DNA from: Dimorphilus gyrociliatus
Taxonomy: Eukaryota > Annelida > Polychaeta > Dinophilidae
NCBI GenBank assembly: GCA_904063045.1
Contig: CAJFCJ010000014.1
Location: forward strand, 496,001 to 560,000
Reading direction: 5' to 3'
DNA: 64,000 nt
Shown: in pieces, positions 12,879 through 24,068 of the stretch
Layout of the letters: every line of letters begins with the position of its first letter
Numbering within the stretch: the first letter of the stretch is position 1
Notes under the pieces: generated by a model
What the model saw: only the letters and a program-made list of their open reading frames with translations
Told to the model about the DNA's origin: nothing
Databases searched by the model: none
Position numbers and translations under genes: made by a program

Positions 12879-14875
12879 CTAATTTGTCAAGGGAGTGAGT
12901 AAAATCCCTTAGGTCAGTTTCCTTGAGATTGTCTGACTCCATCTATTACAGTAAAACACTTTTTTTTTAAATTTTAAATCAGTATATAGTCAAAACACAT
13001 GTATTTTAAAATTAACCTGTAACAAACGAAAGATACCAACATCATGAAAAGGGTCAAAAGATTGTTTTAAGTAGCTTGAAATATTGAAATTGAAATCTCT
13101 TCCATCAATCATCTATAAGCAAATTAAAAAAAAAGAAATATTAAGCCAACTACCTCTCAAAGAGGAAAAAAGAGAATACTTTAAGAAGTTCAAGTAGCAT
13201 ATTAAACTGAGCTTTAGAACCAAAATAGCTAAGATGCTTTATAGTTGATGCCATTTTTTCTTTTTCCCTCTCATCAATGTCCTGATATTTAAAAAAAACC
13301 GTTGTAAACTATTAAGTATAAAAGAAGAATAAGTTATTATTTTATTAACCTTATCTGACGTATCAAAGTTATAATTATCCGCGGCAATGATTCTGAAAGA
13401 AGGATAAAGTAAATATTTATAAATCATAGTTGCCTACTTTTTAGTGTATGTCTTACTTATTCCAAGTGGCATCTGGTAGTATTTTTCGAATGTCCCTTCC
13501 ACAAACAGCTTTTAAATCAGTTGGAGATTTTACAACAACTAAGAAAGTAATGATAAAGAACTAGGTTATTATACTAATTATATTGGGTTAATTAAAGTCA
13601 CCAACATATTATCGTTTTCTTAAATCTGTATGAATCAGGGTGAGGTATAGACGGATAAAAAGTTGTTAAGTCGTCCAAAGGCATCAATTCTACAGTTCTT
13701 TTACCAAAATTCCAAGATAACGCCGCAAATTTTATACGCAGGGTAGCATTTATTTGCAAAAATAATGGCACTCTTACTTGTCCTTCTCCTCGTCCAACAG
13801 AATGGACTTCGATATAGAAACTATGATCTTCTTTATTCGTTTCATAAGTTGAGTCTAACATTTTGATTAATGCTGGTTTATAAGCAGCAAAATCCTTTAA
13901 TAAGTATAGCATATTCTGAAAGACAAAACGTTTATTAATTTAATACTGATATTAGTATAGTTATAAATACGATAGTATACTGTATGTAATTTAAAAGAAA
14001 CGCTAGATTTCTTTTCTTTTAATCGCAAAACTTACCCCTTGAAGATCGTAAAAGGTACTCCATACTTTTGGATTTAGACGGGAAACTTGACTCAAGTCTA
14101 TTGGAGAAGTATCGTCGGCTTCGCTGCTCGATGATATTTCTAAAGGTGCTTCACCACCACTGTAAGAAAAATCCTCCATTTTTGAGTCGCGTTGTAATAG
14201 CGATACCGGTACTTTTTGAACACTGGGACGGCTATGACAATCCGATTGACTATCTGAAATAATGTGAACCATTTCTGGCAGTTTTCCGTTAAAATGAGAC
14301 GATGACGATTGATGTTCAGGTTGTAACTTTTCAGGTTTGTCTTCAAAAGAAGAATCAAAGCCAGAAGTTTTTGATATATTCTTGAGGTCATTCCCGTCCG
14401 GTGAATCAGTCCTCTCAAGGCTTCCTGGTCGATTTTTCCGCTTTACAAATTGGAGTAATTCAGGTCGATTTCTCAAAAAATTTTCGTTTTGAAATTCTTT
14501 GAAATTTTCTCGATTTTTTTTATATAAACCAATATTAACTTTTCGAAAACCGTATAAGTTAAGTTGTCGGATAAATGAGCTAACTTGACGTGCTTGAAAC
14601 AATCCGCCTACCCTCATGTATTGTTTTTCAAATTCCTCCGTATTTAAGCAGATTCTATCACCTTCCTTCGACCAGCTAATTGCCCCACTTCGACAATTAT
14701 TCACTAGTGACCATAGCTTCTCCGGGAATTTACCTTTATAGAAAGAGCTATCCTGATAGCCGGAATTCATTCGGGAGCGGTTGCAGCCTGATATTAAATT
14801 AACGATATTATATAAATTTATTGAAAAATACAAACAATATATATTTTTTATAGATAATTAACCTCTAATCATCAT
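12879..14875 (-). CDS. HSF-type DNA-binding transcription factor
   Basis: Eight exons: 14863-14875, 14036-14787, 13606-13915, 13457-13538, 13350-13392, 13180-13281, 13017-13112, 12879-12941 (stop TAG). The model gives 486 residues. An HSF-type winged-helix domain lies at about residues 20-115: FPEKLWSLVNN, then the recognition helix region SSFIRQLNLYGFRKV, which is diagnostic of the family. After it come a basic patch, a Ser/Asp-rich linker and a longer C-terminal region (VWSTFYDLQ..., FVVKSPTDLKAV) that I do not recognise. No clear leucine-zipper trimerisation repeat of classical HSF1 is visible, so HSF5- or HSFY-like members are the closest comparison. The first exon is only 13 bp and encodes MMIR plus one base; starting instead at the Met in CNRSRMNSG would remove it. 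A heat-shock element sits about 315 bp upstream (15190-15202). The last exons rest on splice phase alone and are less certain than the DNA-binding exon. Confidence 0.8.
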
Positions 14876-17196
14876 TAAAATCTAATTAAAAACTGGAAAT
14901 CTGGAAAAAGGCAAGTTCAGGCACGTTTTCTGTCCAGGGTGAAAGATTTTTTTATCATGTATCTGTGACCAATGGACGCGTATGAAGATGCTGGAGTATT
15001 ACGTCACCACCAGATAGTCTTATTATAATATTTCTTTTTTATCAATAATTAAAAAATTTTTCTAATAAATTATTAGTATAATTATTTTTTCATTTCGCTT
15101 TTTAATTTTTACGCTTAACAAAATGTAAAAAAGATTTGTAATAATTAACAAAAGTGCTTTAATACTTTAGAAATTCTATGGCGCGAAAAGAATATTCTTG
15201 AAAATAGCGCCACCTAAGTGTGGGAATTTTCGCGCCTTGGATGAAATACGGCTAATCTCGAACTTATTTTCTGTAATTAAGAATGTTTAAGGAAATTAAA
15301 TTAAATTTTGTCAATAAGATTTAATATAAAAACTAATCAATTATATAATTCAATGAATTTGTAAACATTCAAGTAATTTTTACGTCATTAATTTAATGTA
15401 ATTTGATATCTTCCGTGATTGTAAATAGTCCTTAAATATTTTATCTTTTTTGTTAGATTAAGCCTCGTTTTAAAGTTTCGAAGTTATATTAGTCGTATTA
15501 TTTAGAAATATATTCATTAATATTTCGAAATATTTAGATTTTATCAACTATTAGATAATGTTTTAAAAGTCAAAATACATTCAGTAAGCGGTCGTCTCCA
15601 ACGAAAATAACAATCTATTTAGGACAAATAGAGTCGGAAGTGCTGGAAGAATTTTTGGACAGGAAGGAAAAGAAAACCAAATAGCAAGAGTAAGAATATC
15701 GGTATCAATAAAATACAACGGGAATAACAAAAGCATAATACTAGTCAAATAGGGACAGAAAATGGATGAGAAAAAAGCAAGCAAAGTGATAGAATGGATC
15801 AAACGAACAATATAGATTTAATCGTTTAAAAATAGAAGAAAAGGAACAAGAAAAAACAGAGAAGAAGGGAAGTACAAAAATCTAGAAAGTGTGCTAAAAA
15901 TAAGAACTCTTTCATTTATCAATAATCTATTAATTAATCTTAAATTTGTATTAGAAGAGAAAGATAAATATTGATAAATAATATTTCTCCTCTATAATAT
16001 TTAAATGAATAATGAAAACATTAGCTTAACAAAAAAGGCTTAGTTAATTCGAAAGAAAATTATTTTATAATTAGTTTATTCAAAACGTTAAAGATAGTAT
16101 TACAAATATTTTGAAGTTTTATGCATATAAATATGTTTCTCATTATTATTAATTATGTAAATATTAGCTTTTTAAAGAGTTTTTCACTTATTAGATATCA
16201 ATTTATCTCGGATAAAGTATAGTTATGTTTTAAACCCTTTCATCTCCAGCCTAAATATAGTCTAAGTAGTTTTTTTTCTTAAAAATATTAAAAAGAAAGG
16301 AAAAGTTGAATCAAACTGAAACTATAAGTCTTTAACCTTAGTGTGGGAAATTTTAACGCTTTAAAACTATCCTATGTTACTTCAGTAATAAATTGTTAAT
16401 AGATATAAAAATTCTTCTAACATTTACCTGTAATATAAATATTATGGTGCTGTGTAAGAATGGAAGAAAAGATATAGAGAAAGAGAACAGCAGCCCAACA
16501 TATCTTACAAGTTAGAAACTTTAAAGTAATAAGTATGGTTATGTATTGTTTAATGTAAAGACGGATTTTCCTAAAATGCAGAACCATTCTCTAAATATAA
16601 GAGATAAGTCGTTTTTATAATTTGCAAAAATATTTTAATATAAGTTTAATAAAAGTCTTAAAGAACATTAATCTATTTTATCATTGGACTTTATTCTATT
16701 TTAAGCGTTTTTGGGGTAAAGATTCTTATTATTAAGGGTTTATACAGTATACAATCATAAACGCGCTTGTATACGGTATATATACTGTATATAATTTATC
16801 GTATTGCAATTCTAGCCCTTGCCCTGGTCTCAATTTTTATTTACTATCAAACTTTTGATGAAGGCAATAGAGTTTAAAATCTTTTGTACCTTTTTTCTCT
16901 CGAATTGCTCTAGTTGACTACTATTTAGCTATATTTGATAACTACACGGTAAAGAGCCATAATAACTAGGCCGAATAAACAATTCTAAGGTTGGTCCAAA
17001 ACTCAAAAAGTTATACAAAACAGAGAAAAGCAAAGGAGGCATGTTTTCTTTCAATTTACTAAAATAGATGCTATACTAAAATTTTCTTTAGCCATTTGTT
17101 TACGTTAAAGGAAAAACCACAACAAATTTCAACATTAAATACTACGTATAACAGCAATAAAGGAAAATAGTTAAATTTTTTATGAGACTCCGGGAT
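14876..17196. other. Non-genic interval upstream of HSF-type gene
   Basis: Very AT-rich sequence with no supportable exon. It holds the heat-shock/E2F cluster at 15180-15236 and two copies of the palindromic word TATAC(W)GTATA at 16741-16751 and 16781-16791. Nothing else is recognised. Confidence 0.55.
15180..15236. promoter_or_regulatory. Heat-shock element flanked by inverted E2F-like sites
   Basis: At 15190-15202 the sequence is GAATATTCTTGAA, three alternating GAA/TTC units with exact 2-bp spacing, a perfect minimal HSF-binding element. It is flanked by GGCGCGAAAA (15180-15189) and its exact reverse complement TTTTCGCGCC (15227-15236), both of which fit the E2F consensus. The cluster is about 300-360 bp upstream of the HSF-type gene on the minus strand. 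Regulatory use is inferred. Confidence 0.45.
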
Positions 17197-20193
17197 CAAT
17201 CTATTCGTTTTGAAATATAGTATTAAAAATATCTACAATACGCCTGACGCCTGACGCCTACATGGTGCGACACGCCATGACAGTTCCGTAATGAAACATT
17301 ATTAAAGTTATATGGGTTTTTAGACGGCTCCCTAGTAACATAATTACGGATAAAACTCAAAAATAGGATAAAATAAACTGGGAAGAAAACATTTGAAACA
17401 TTTTCTTGAAGAAAGGTAGGTCATTTGTATATAAATTTAATGTTGGTTTATTAAATATATACCATAGTATTAATGGCTTATATTCCAATTTGAACAGTTA
17501 CTTAAAAAGATTTGTCTTCTTGCACAGACTTGATGAACTCGGAAAATCATCGTTCTATATCAAACGTTGCTTCAATATAGCCATAGGAATAGTGCAATTA
17601 TGAATATCTTATTTATAAAATTGTTAATTCTGTTTAGCATTGTACATCGGGCAGACCAGGAAGGTTTGTTTTCTTTTTACATAATCAACTACGCTTTCAT
17701 AACGCTCTTTATATTTTTTTATTTACTAGAATGCATTAAAAAGAATGGAGGAAGAGAATATGTGATAATGTTTAATAGTATGGGGTCACAAACCAATCCA
17801 GTTGAACTAGCGGGGCAAGAGTTAACTGTTGTCAATTTTAAATCAAGCTTGCAGCGCGTTCAAATCGCTAATTCTCCACTTTTGAATACACAAATTAATA
17901 AAGATGCGATTGTATCTAATACGTTCTCTAGCAATATAACAATTGATGAAAATATAAGAGGGGACGTTGACGAATCATCAAGTGAGCTGAAACTATTCTT
18001 TATTTCAGAACATATTCTTAATTTGCCAAAATCCTCTATTTTGATAGATCATGTTACGGACAACAAGGCTGTTATCGTACAAGGAACAACTACGTCAGTA
18101 GATAATTATATGGTCTTTGGTTTGAATTTTGCCGATAGAAACTGTGAAGGTTTTCAAGCCATTCCAGCTTCAGCGTTAGGCAACTTGTAAGTTATATTAG
18201 AACCATTAACAACATCACATATTAACGTAACAATGATTCTAAAATTAATAGTTATATGGCTTTCGGTTGGTTGCCTGACGGTGATGGTAGATTTGAAATA
18301 GGGTTAGCTGCAATTGAAGATAACACATTAATTTTCCTCGAATTTCAAAATGAAACTGGTATCGAATTAACAATTGACGGAACGTTAATTAGTGATAAAA
18401 CCGTGCTGGATAAGACCTTGCAATTGAATAAATTTCAAACAGCTAGAATAATGTCTTCAAGTGATTTATCAGGAACAAGAATGTTCTCTGAAAAGAAATT
18501 TGCCGTCTTCAGCGGGAACGATGATGTTTTGGTCGGCAATACTTTTGACTATTTTGGACATTTAGTAGAACAAATTCCACCACAAGAAGCTTGGGGTGAA
18601 GTCTTCATCTACGCAGGTAATAATTGCTTCAACATCCTAAATGGATATATAGATATATTAATATATATGTACTCTGTTTTCCGTATAGTTCCAAAACCGG
18701 TTACGGCAAGTCCTATTCTCAAATTCTTGGTTGAGTATAACAATACATGGGTAAACATCACTGGAAAAGAGTCAATTCTCGTTGAACGAGCTGGTGGTAG
18801 AACAGATCAAAATATAGACAGTTTAAAAGTACCCATAGGCACTGGCACAATCATTAGAGCAAGTGACATTAGTCTTGGAGGTGTATTTTATCAATCTGGA
18901 AGTTTCGATTTGGATGAAGAACATGGGTAAAAAATACTACTTTTTTTTGTAGAATATTTAGTATACCTTATAAAGAACGTATACTGTATATTCCTCTTTT
19001 TTTACTTTTTTAGATTGGACCCAGCTTTTAGTATTTTGCCACCAGTTAGACAATATCGATCAAAATATGTATTTTCACCTCACTTGCATGAACACTTCAA
19101 ATCCTATGCTACAATTTGGATACCTACAAATCAGATAAGTTCTATAAGATTGGATGGAACGGTAAATCTAATTGCTGAATTCAATTAGCTCAACATTTGA
19201 TTCGAAAATATTTTAGACACCAAGCTATATGGATACATGGACAAAGATAGATGATTCCGAAGGAGAATATGATTATTCATTTAACACTATAGAATTAACA
19301 CCTGAAGCTCATACTCTTGAATCTACTACCAACACGAATTTTGGAGCTTTGTTGTTAGGAACATACTACGATGTGGATTCTGAAGAATCGTGTACATACG
19401 CTTACCCCATTGGGCAATGTTATAACCATGAAAATGAAACAATACAATTTGACGTAACTTTGGTAAGTACCTACTTTTTTATAAAGAATTATAGGTTATA
19501 TAAAATATTTAAGGAATAAGTAGTCAGATATGTGACATCACTATCACTTTCCTTAAATATTAATTTATATGTCTATGGCCGGGAATTCATTTAATTTACT
19601 TGCTTTAAGAGTTAATATAGAATAGATTAAGTAACAATGATATTAATTAATAGCTTGCAATGGTTGCTTTAGCTATAATGAAAAACATAAACTTTCTTCC
19701 CTTTATTGAAATTTCTCTTTTAAAATAAAATCAGATAAAAATTACTCTAATAATAACACAAAAAAACAAAAGATATACAAGTACAAAAGCTTAAAAATAC
19801 TATACTATGACTTTATTGGCCAATCTCAACAAATTAGTGATATTGGACTTGTTAAAAACTTCTTAATAATATAATCAATTTAAAAGCGACGCTGCCTGCT
19901 CCTCTTATCTAATGTTAACGTCTAGCGAGCTTTTAAAAAAAATGGGCGCATGGATTTAACTAAGTTTAGATGTTGTACGGATTGTGATTGGACTCTTTAA
20001 AATAATCGGTCGTTTTTGATGCAATAACTTTCAGCCAACTCTACCACCTTTACCAGTGCAATCCACTACAAAAGGAACAACAGCTCCAATCCAGACAACA
20101 ACTCTGGTCACCACTAAAATAACTACAGATTTAGATACTTCAACTGATATGAGTAGTACAGCTATGCTTAGTACAACCGGACAACTGTCAACT
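17197..20193 (+). repeat. Segmental duplication, copy 1 (about 3.0 kb)
   Basis: This segment matches 21079-24068 at an offset of 3875 bp over nearly all its length; the offset is about 3882 at the left edge owing to small indels. Exons, introns and 5' flank are all included. The left 130 bp are the most diverged, while the right half, including the 572-bp intron at 19463-20034, is nearly identical. Homology stops within the first Thr-rich codons at about 20193. Confidence 0.93.
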
Positions 20194-20235
20194 GCAATTA
20201 TGAATATCCTATTTATAAAATTATTAACTGATTAA
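17600..20235 (+). CDS. IgGFc-binding N-terminal domain protein, truncated copy
   Basis: Seven exons: 17600-17663, 17730-18186, 18252-18616, 18689-18926, 19014-19161, 19217-19462, 20035-20235; 572 residues. The first exon encodes a signal peptide (MNILFIKLLILFSIVHRADQ). The body matches the domain found at the N-terminus of IgG Fc-binding protein: NGGREYVIMFN, then FSEKKFAVFSGNDD and FGHLVEQIPPQEAWG, the usual 'GT..S..P.AVFSG...DHL.EQ.PP...WG' pattern. Proteins with this domain are secreted or mucus-associated and probably adhesive or innate-immune. The last exon starts the same Thr-rich tail as the downstream copy (TTKGTTAPIQTTTLVTTK) but after about 55 codons runs into a sequence resembling the family's own signal-peptide exon and stops at TAA. 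It therefore lacks the mucin-like tail and C-terminal domain. It may be functional as a short form or a product of unequal exchange. Nine residues differ from copy 2 in exons 1-6. Confidence 0.8.
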
Positions 20236-21078
20236 ACAAGAGTATTCAATGCAATTTAGTTAATACCAGAAATAAACTTCTTCATAATATTAGGAAAAAT
20301 GACTACTTGCTTGCCATATAATGTCCTTTTGCACTTCTATCTTATTGCCTTTCAAGGATTGGTTTTATACTTCTTTCTTCCCTATATTTGCCGCATTACG
20401 AGTTTATACAAATTTAGCTTAAGTGTATAACTATCCTTTTTTTTTCTTACGTAATATGTAAAGAGCGGACTATTTATACTAGCATTCTACTTGAAAAGAG
20501 CGCCTTCGTTTAAGTTTGTTTAAGTCTTGGATAAGGCGATTAGGTTTTTGAAATCTCGCCTCTAATTATTTTAGAATTATCGAGCTTGTTCCGCATAGTT
20601 CAACTATTCTACTATTAAAAAAAGGCAAGTCTATCTATAGCCTCTTCTATAGAAATCTATTACGGATACATTTACATACTAGCCAAAGTTTGTTCGTTAT
20701 AGAAAAATTCACTCAATCATTTTATAAATAAAAATATGGTGTTGAAAAGAAAAAGTTTTCCAAGGTTATGTTTGAGGAAATTGTTAAATATGGACTTGAG
20801 ACGAGTAGGCTAAACTTTTAAAATGATAGAGTAATTTTCACAAACTATTATACATTCAGTTGACGATGTTAGTTGTTAAAAATTTCTCAAAATGAAAAGA
20901 CCTATAGATAAACCTATGTATACCGCCCCCTCCCTTACTCTATCCTTATATTTGTCACCTCACAACATTCTTAAAGAATGAATATGAAAGAACTGACATG
21001 AAAGACTTGCATTTAATCAATTCTACTAACTAAAACTTATTGTATGACTCAGGGCCTTTCATATTGAATGGCGCGGTT
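20236..21078. other. Unique spacer between the two duplicated copies
   Basis: About 840 bp of AT-rich sequence with no match to the duplicated unit and no exon I can support. It begins immediately after a relic resembling the signal-peptide exon (20192-20230). Confidence 0.6.
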
Positions 21079-24068
21079 CAATCTATTCGTTTTGAAATAG
21101 AGTATTGAAAATATCTACAATACGCCTGTCGCCTGCCCGGTTCACCCCGCCCTGATAGTTGAGTAATGAAAGATTATTAAAGTTATATGGGTTTTTAGAC
21201 GGCTCCCTAGTAACATAATTACGGATAAAACTCAAAAATAGGATAAAATAAACTGGGGAGAAAAAATTTGAAACATTTTCTTGAAGAAAGGTAGGTCATT
21301 TGTATATAAATTTAATTTTGGTTTATTAAATATATACCATAGTATTAATGGCTTATATTCCAATTTGAACAGTTACTTAAAAAGATTTGTCTTCTTGCAC
21401 AGACTTGATGAACTCGGAAAATCATCGTTCTATATCAAACGTTGCTTCAATATAGCCATAGGAATAGTGCAATTATGAATATCTTATTTATAAAATTGTT
21501 AATTCTGTTTAGCATTGTACATCGGGCAGACCAGGAAGGTTTGTTTTCTTTTTACATAATCAACTACGCTTTCATAACGCTCTTTATATTTTTTTATTTA
21601 CTAGAATGCATTAAAAAGAATGGAGGAAGAGAATATGTGATAATGTTTAATAGTATGGGGTCACAAACCTCTCCAGTTGAACTAGCGGGGCAAGAGTTAA
21701 CTGTTGTCAATTTTAAATCAAGCTTGCAGCGCGTTCAAATCGCTAATTCTCCACTTTTGAATACACAAATTAATAAAGATGTGATTGTATCTAATACGTT
21801 CTCTAGCAATATAACAATTGATGAAAATATAAGAGGGGACGTTGACGAATCATTAGGTGAGCTGAAACTATTCTTTATTTCAGAACTTATTCTTAATTTG
21901 CCAAAATCCTCTCTTTTGATAGATCATGTTACGGACAACAAGGCTGTTATCGTACAAGGAACAACTACGTCAGTAGATAATTATATGGTCTTTGGTTTGA
22001 ATTTTGCCGATAGAAACTGTGAAGGTTTTCAAGCCATTCCAGCTTCAGCGTTAGGCAACTTGTAAGTTATATTTAAATCATTAATAACATCACATATTAA
22101 CGTAACAATGATTCTAAAATTAATAGTTATATGGCTTTCGGCTGGTGGCCTGACGGTGATGGTAGATTTGAAATAGGAATAGCTGCAATTGAAGATAACA
22201 CATTAATTTTCCTCGAATTTCAAAATGAAACTGGTATCGAATTAACAATTGACGGAACGTTAATTAGTGATAAAACCGTGCTGGATAAGACCTTGCAATT
22301 GAATAAATTTCAAACAGCTAGAATAATGTCTTCAAGTGATTTATCAGGAACAAGAATGTTCTCTGAAAAGAAATTTGCCGTCTTCAGCGGGAACGATGAT
22401 GTTTTGGTCGGCAATACTTTTGACTATTTTGGACATTTAGTAGAACAAATTCCACCACAAGAAGCTTGGGGTGAAGTCTTCATCTACGCAGGTAATAATT
22501 GCTTCAACATCCTAAATGGATATATAGATATATTAATATATAATGACTCTGTTTTCCGTATAGTTCCAAAACCGGTTACGGCAAGTCCTATTCTCAAATT
22601 CTTGGTTGAGTATAACAATACATGGGTAAACATCACTGGAAAAGAGTCAATTCTCGTTGAACGAGCTGGTGGTAGAACAGATCAAAATATAGAAAGTTTA
22701 AAAGTACCCATAGGCACTGGCACAATCATTAGAGCAAGTGACATTAGTCTTGGAGGTGTATTTTATCAATCTGGAAGTTTCGATTTGGATGAAGAACATG
22801 GGTAAAAAATACTACTTTTTTTTGTAGAATATTTAGTATACCTTATAAAGAACGTATACTGTATATTCCTCTTTTTTTGCTTTTTTAGATTGGACCCAGC
22901 TTTTAGTATTTTGCCACCAGTTAGACAATATCGATCAAAATATGTATTTTCACCTCACTTGCATGAACACTTCAAATCCTATGCTACAATTTGGATACCT
23001 ACAAATCAGATAAGTTCTATAAGATTGGATGGAACGGTAAATCTAATTGCTGAATTCAATTAGCTCAACATTTGATTCGAAAATATTTTAGACACCAAGC
23101 TATATGGATACATGGACAAAGATAGATGATTCCGAAGGAGAATATGATTATTCATTTAACACTATAGAATTAACACCTGAAGCTCATACTCTTGAATCTA
23201 CTACCAACACGAATTTTGGAGCTTTGTTGTTAGGAACATACTACGATGTGGATTCTGAAGAATCGTGTACATACGCTTACCCCATTGGGCAATGTTATAA
23301 CCATGAAAATGAAACAATACAATTTGACGTAACTTTGGTAAGTACCTACTTTTTTATAAAGAATTATAGGTTATATAAAATATTTAAGGAATAAGTAGTC
23401 AGATATGTGACATCACTATCACTTTCCTTAAATATTAATTTATATGTCTATGGCCGGGAATTCATTTAATTTACTTGCTTTAAGAGTTAATATAGAATAG
23501 ATTAAGTAACAATGATATTAATTAATAGCTTGCAATGGTTGCTTTAGCTATAATGAAAAACATAAACTTTCTTCCCTTTATTGAAATTTCTCTTTTAAAA
23601 TAAAATCAGATAAAAATTACTCTAATAATAACACAAAAAAACAAAAGATATACAAGTACAAAAGCTTAAAAATACTATACTATGACTTTATTGGCCAATC
23701 TCAACAAATTAGTGATATTGGACTTGTTAAAAACTTCTTAATAATATAATCAATTTAAAAGCGACGCTGCCTGCTCCTCTTATCTAATGTTAACGTCTAG
23801 CGAGCTTTTAAAAAAAATGGGCGCATGGATTTAACTAAGTTTAGATGTTGTACGGATTGTGATTGGACTCTTTAAAATAATCGGTCGTTTTTGATGCAAT
23901 AACTTTCAGCCAACTCTACCACCTTTACCAGTGCAATCCACTACAAAAGGAACAACAGCTCCAATCCAAACAACAACTCCGGTCACCACTAAAAAAACTA
24001 CAAGTTTAGATACTTCAACTGATATGAGTAGTACAGCTATGCTTAGTACAACCGAACAATTGTCAACT
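21079..24068 (+). repeat. Segmental duplication, copy 2
   Basis: The partner of 17197-20193. It contains the 5' flank and exons 1-6 of the full-length gene and the first codons of exon 7. Beyond 24068 the sequence continues into Thr-rich repeats that copy 1 lacks. Confidence 0.93.

Noticed and set aside
17406..17603. Open frame just before the start of each IgGFc-domain copy, also at 21281-21478
   Set aside because: It has no ATG, and its conservation between copies only reflects the recent duplication.
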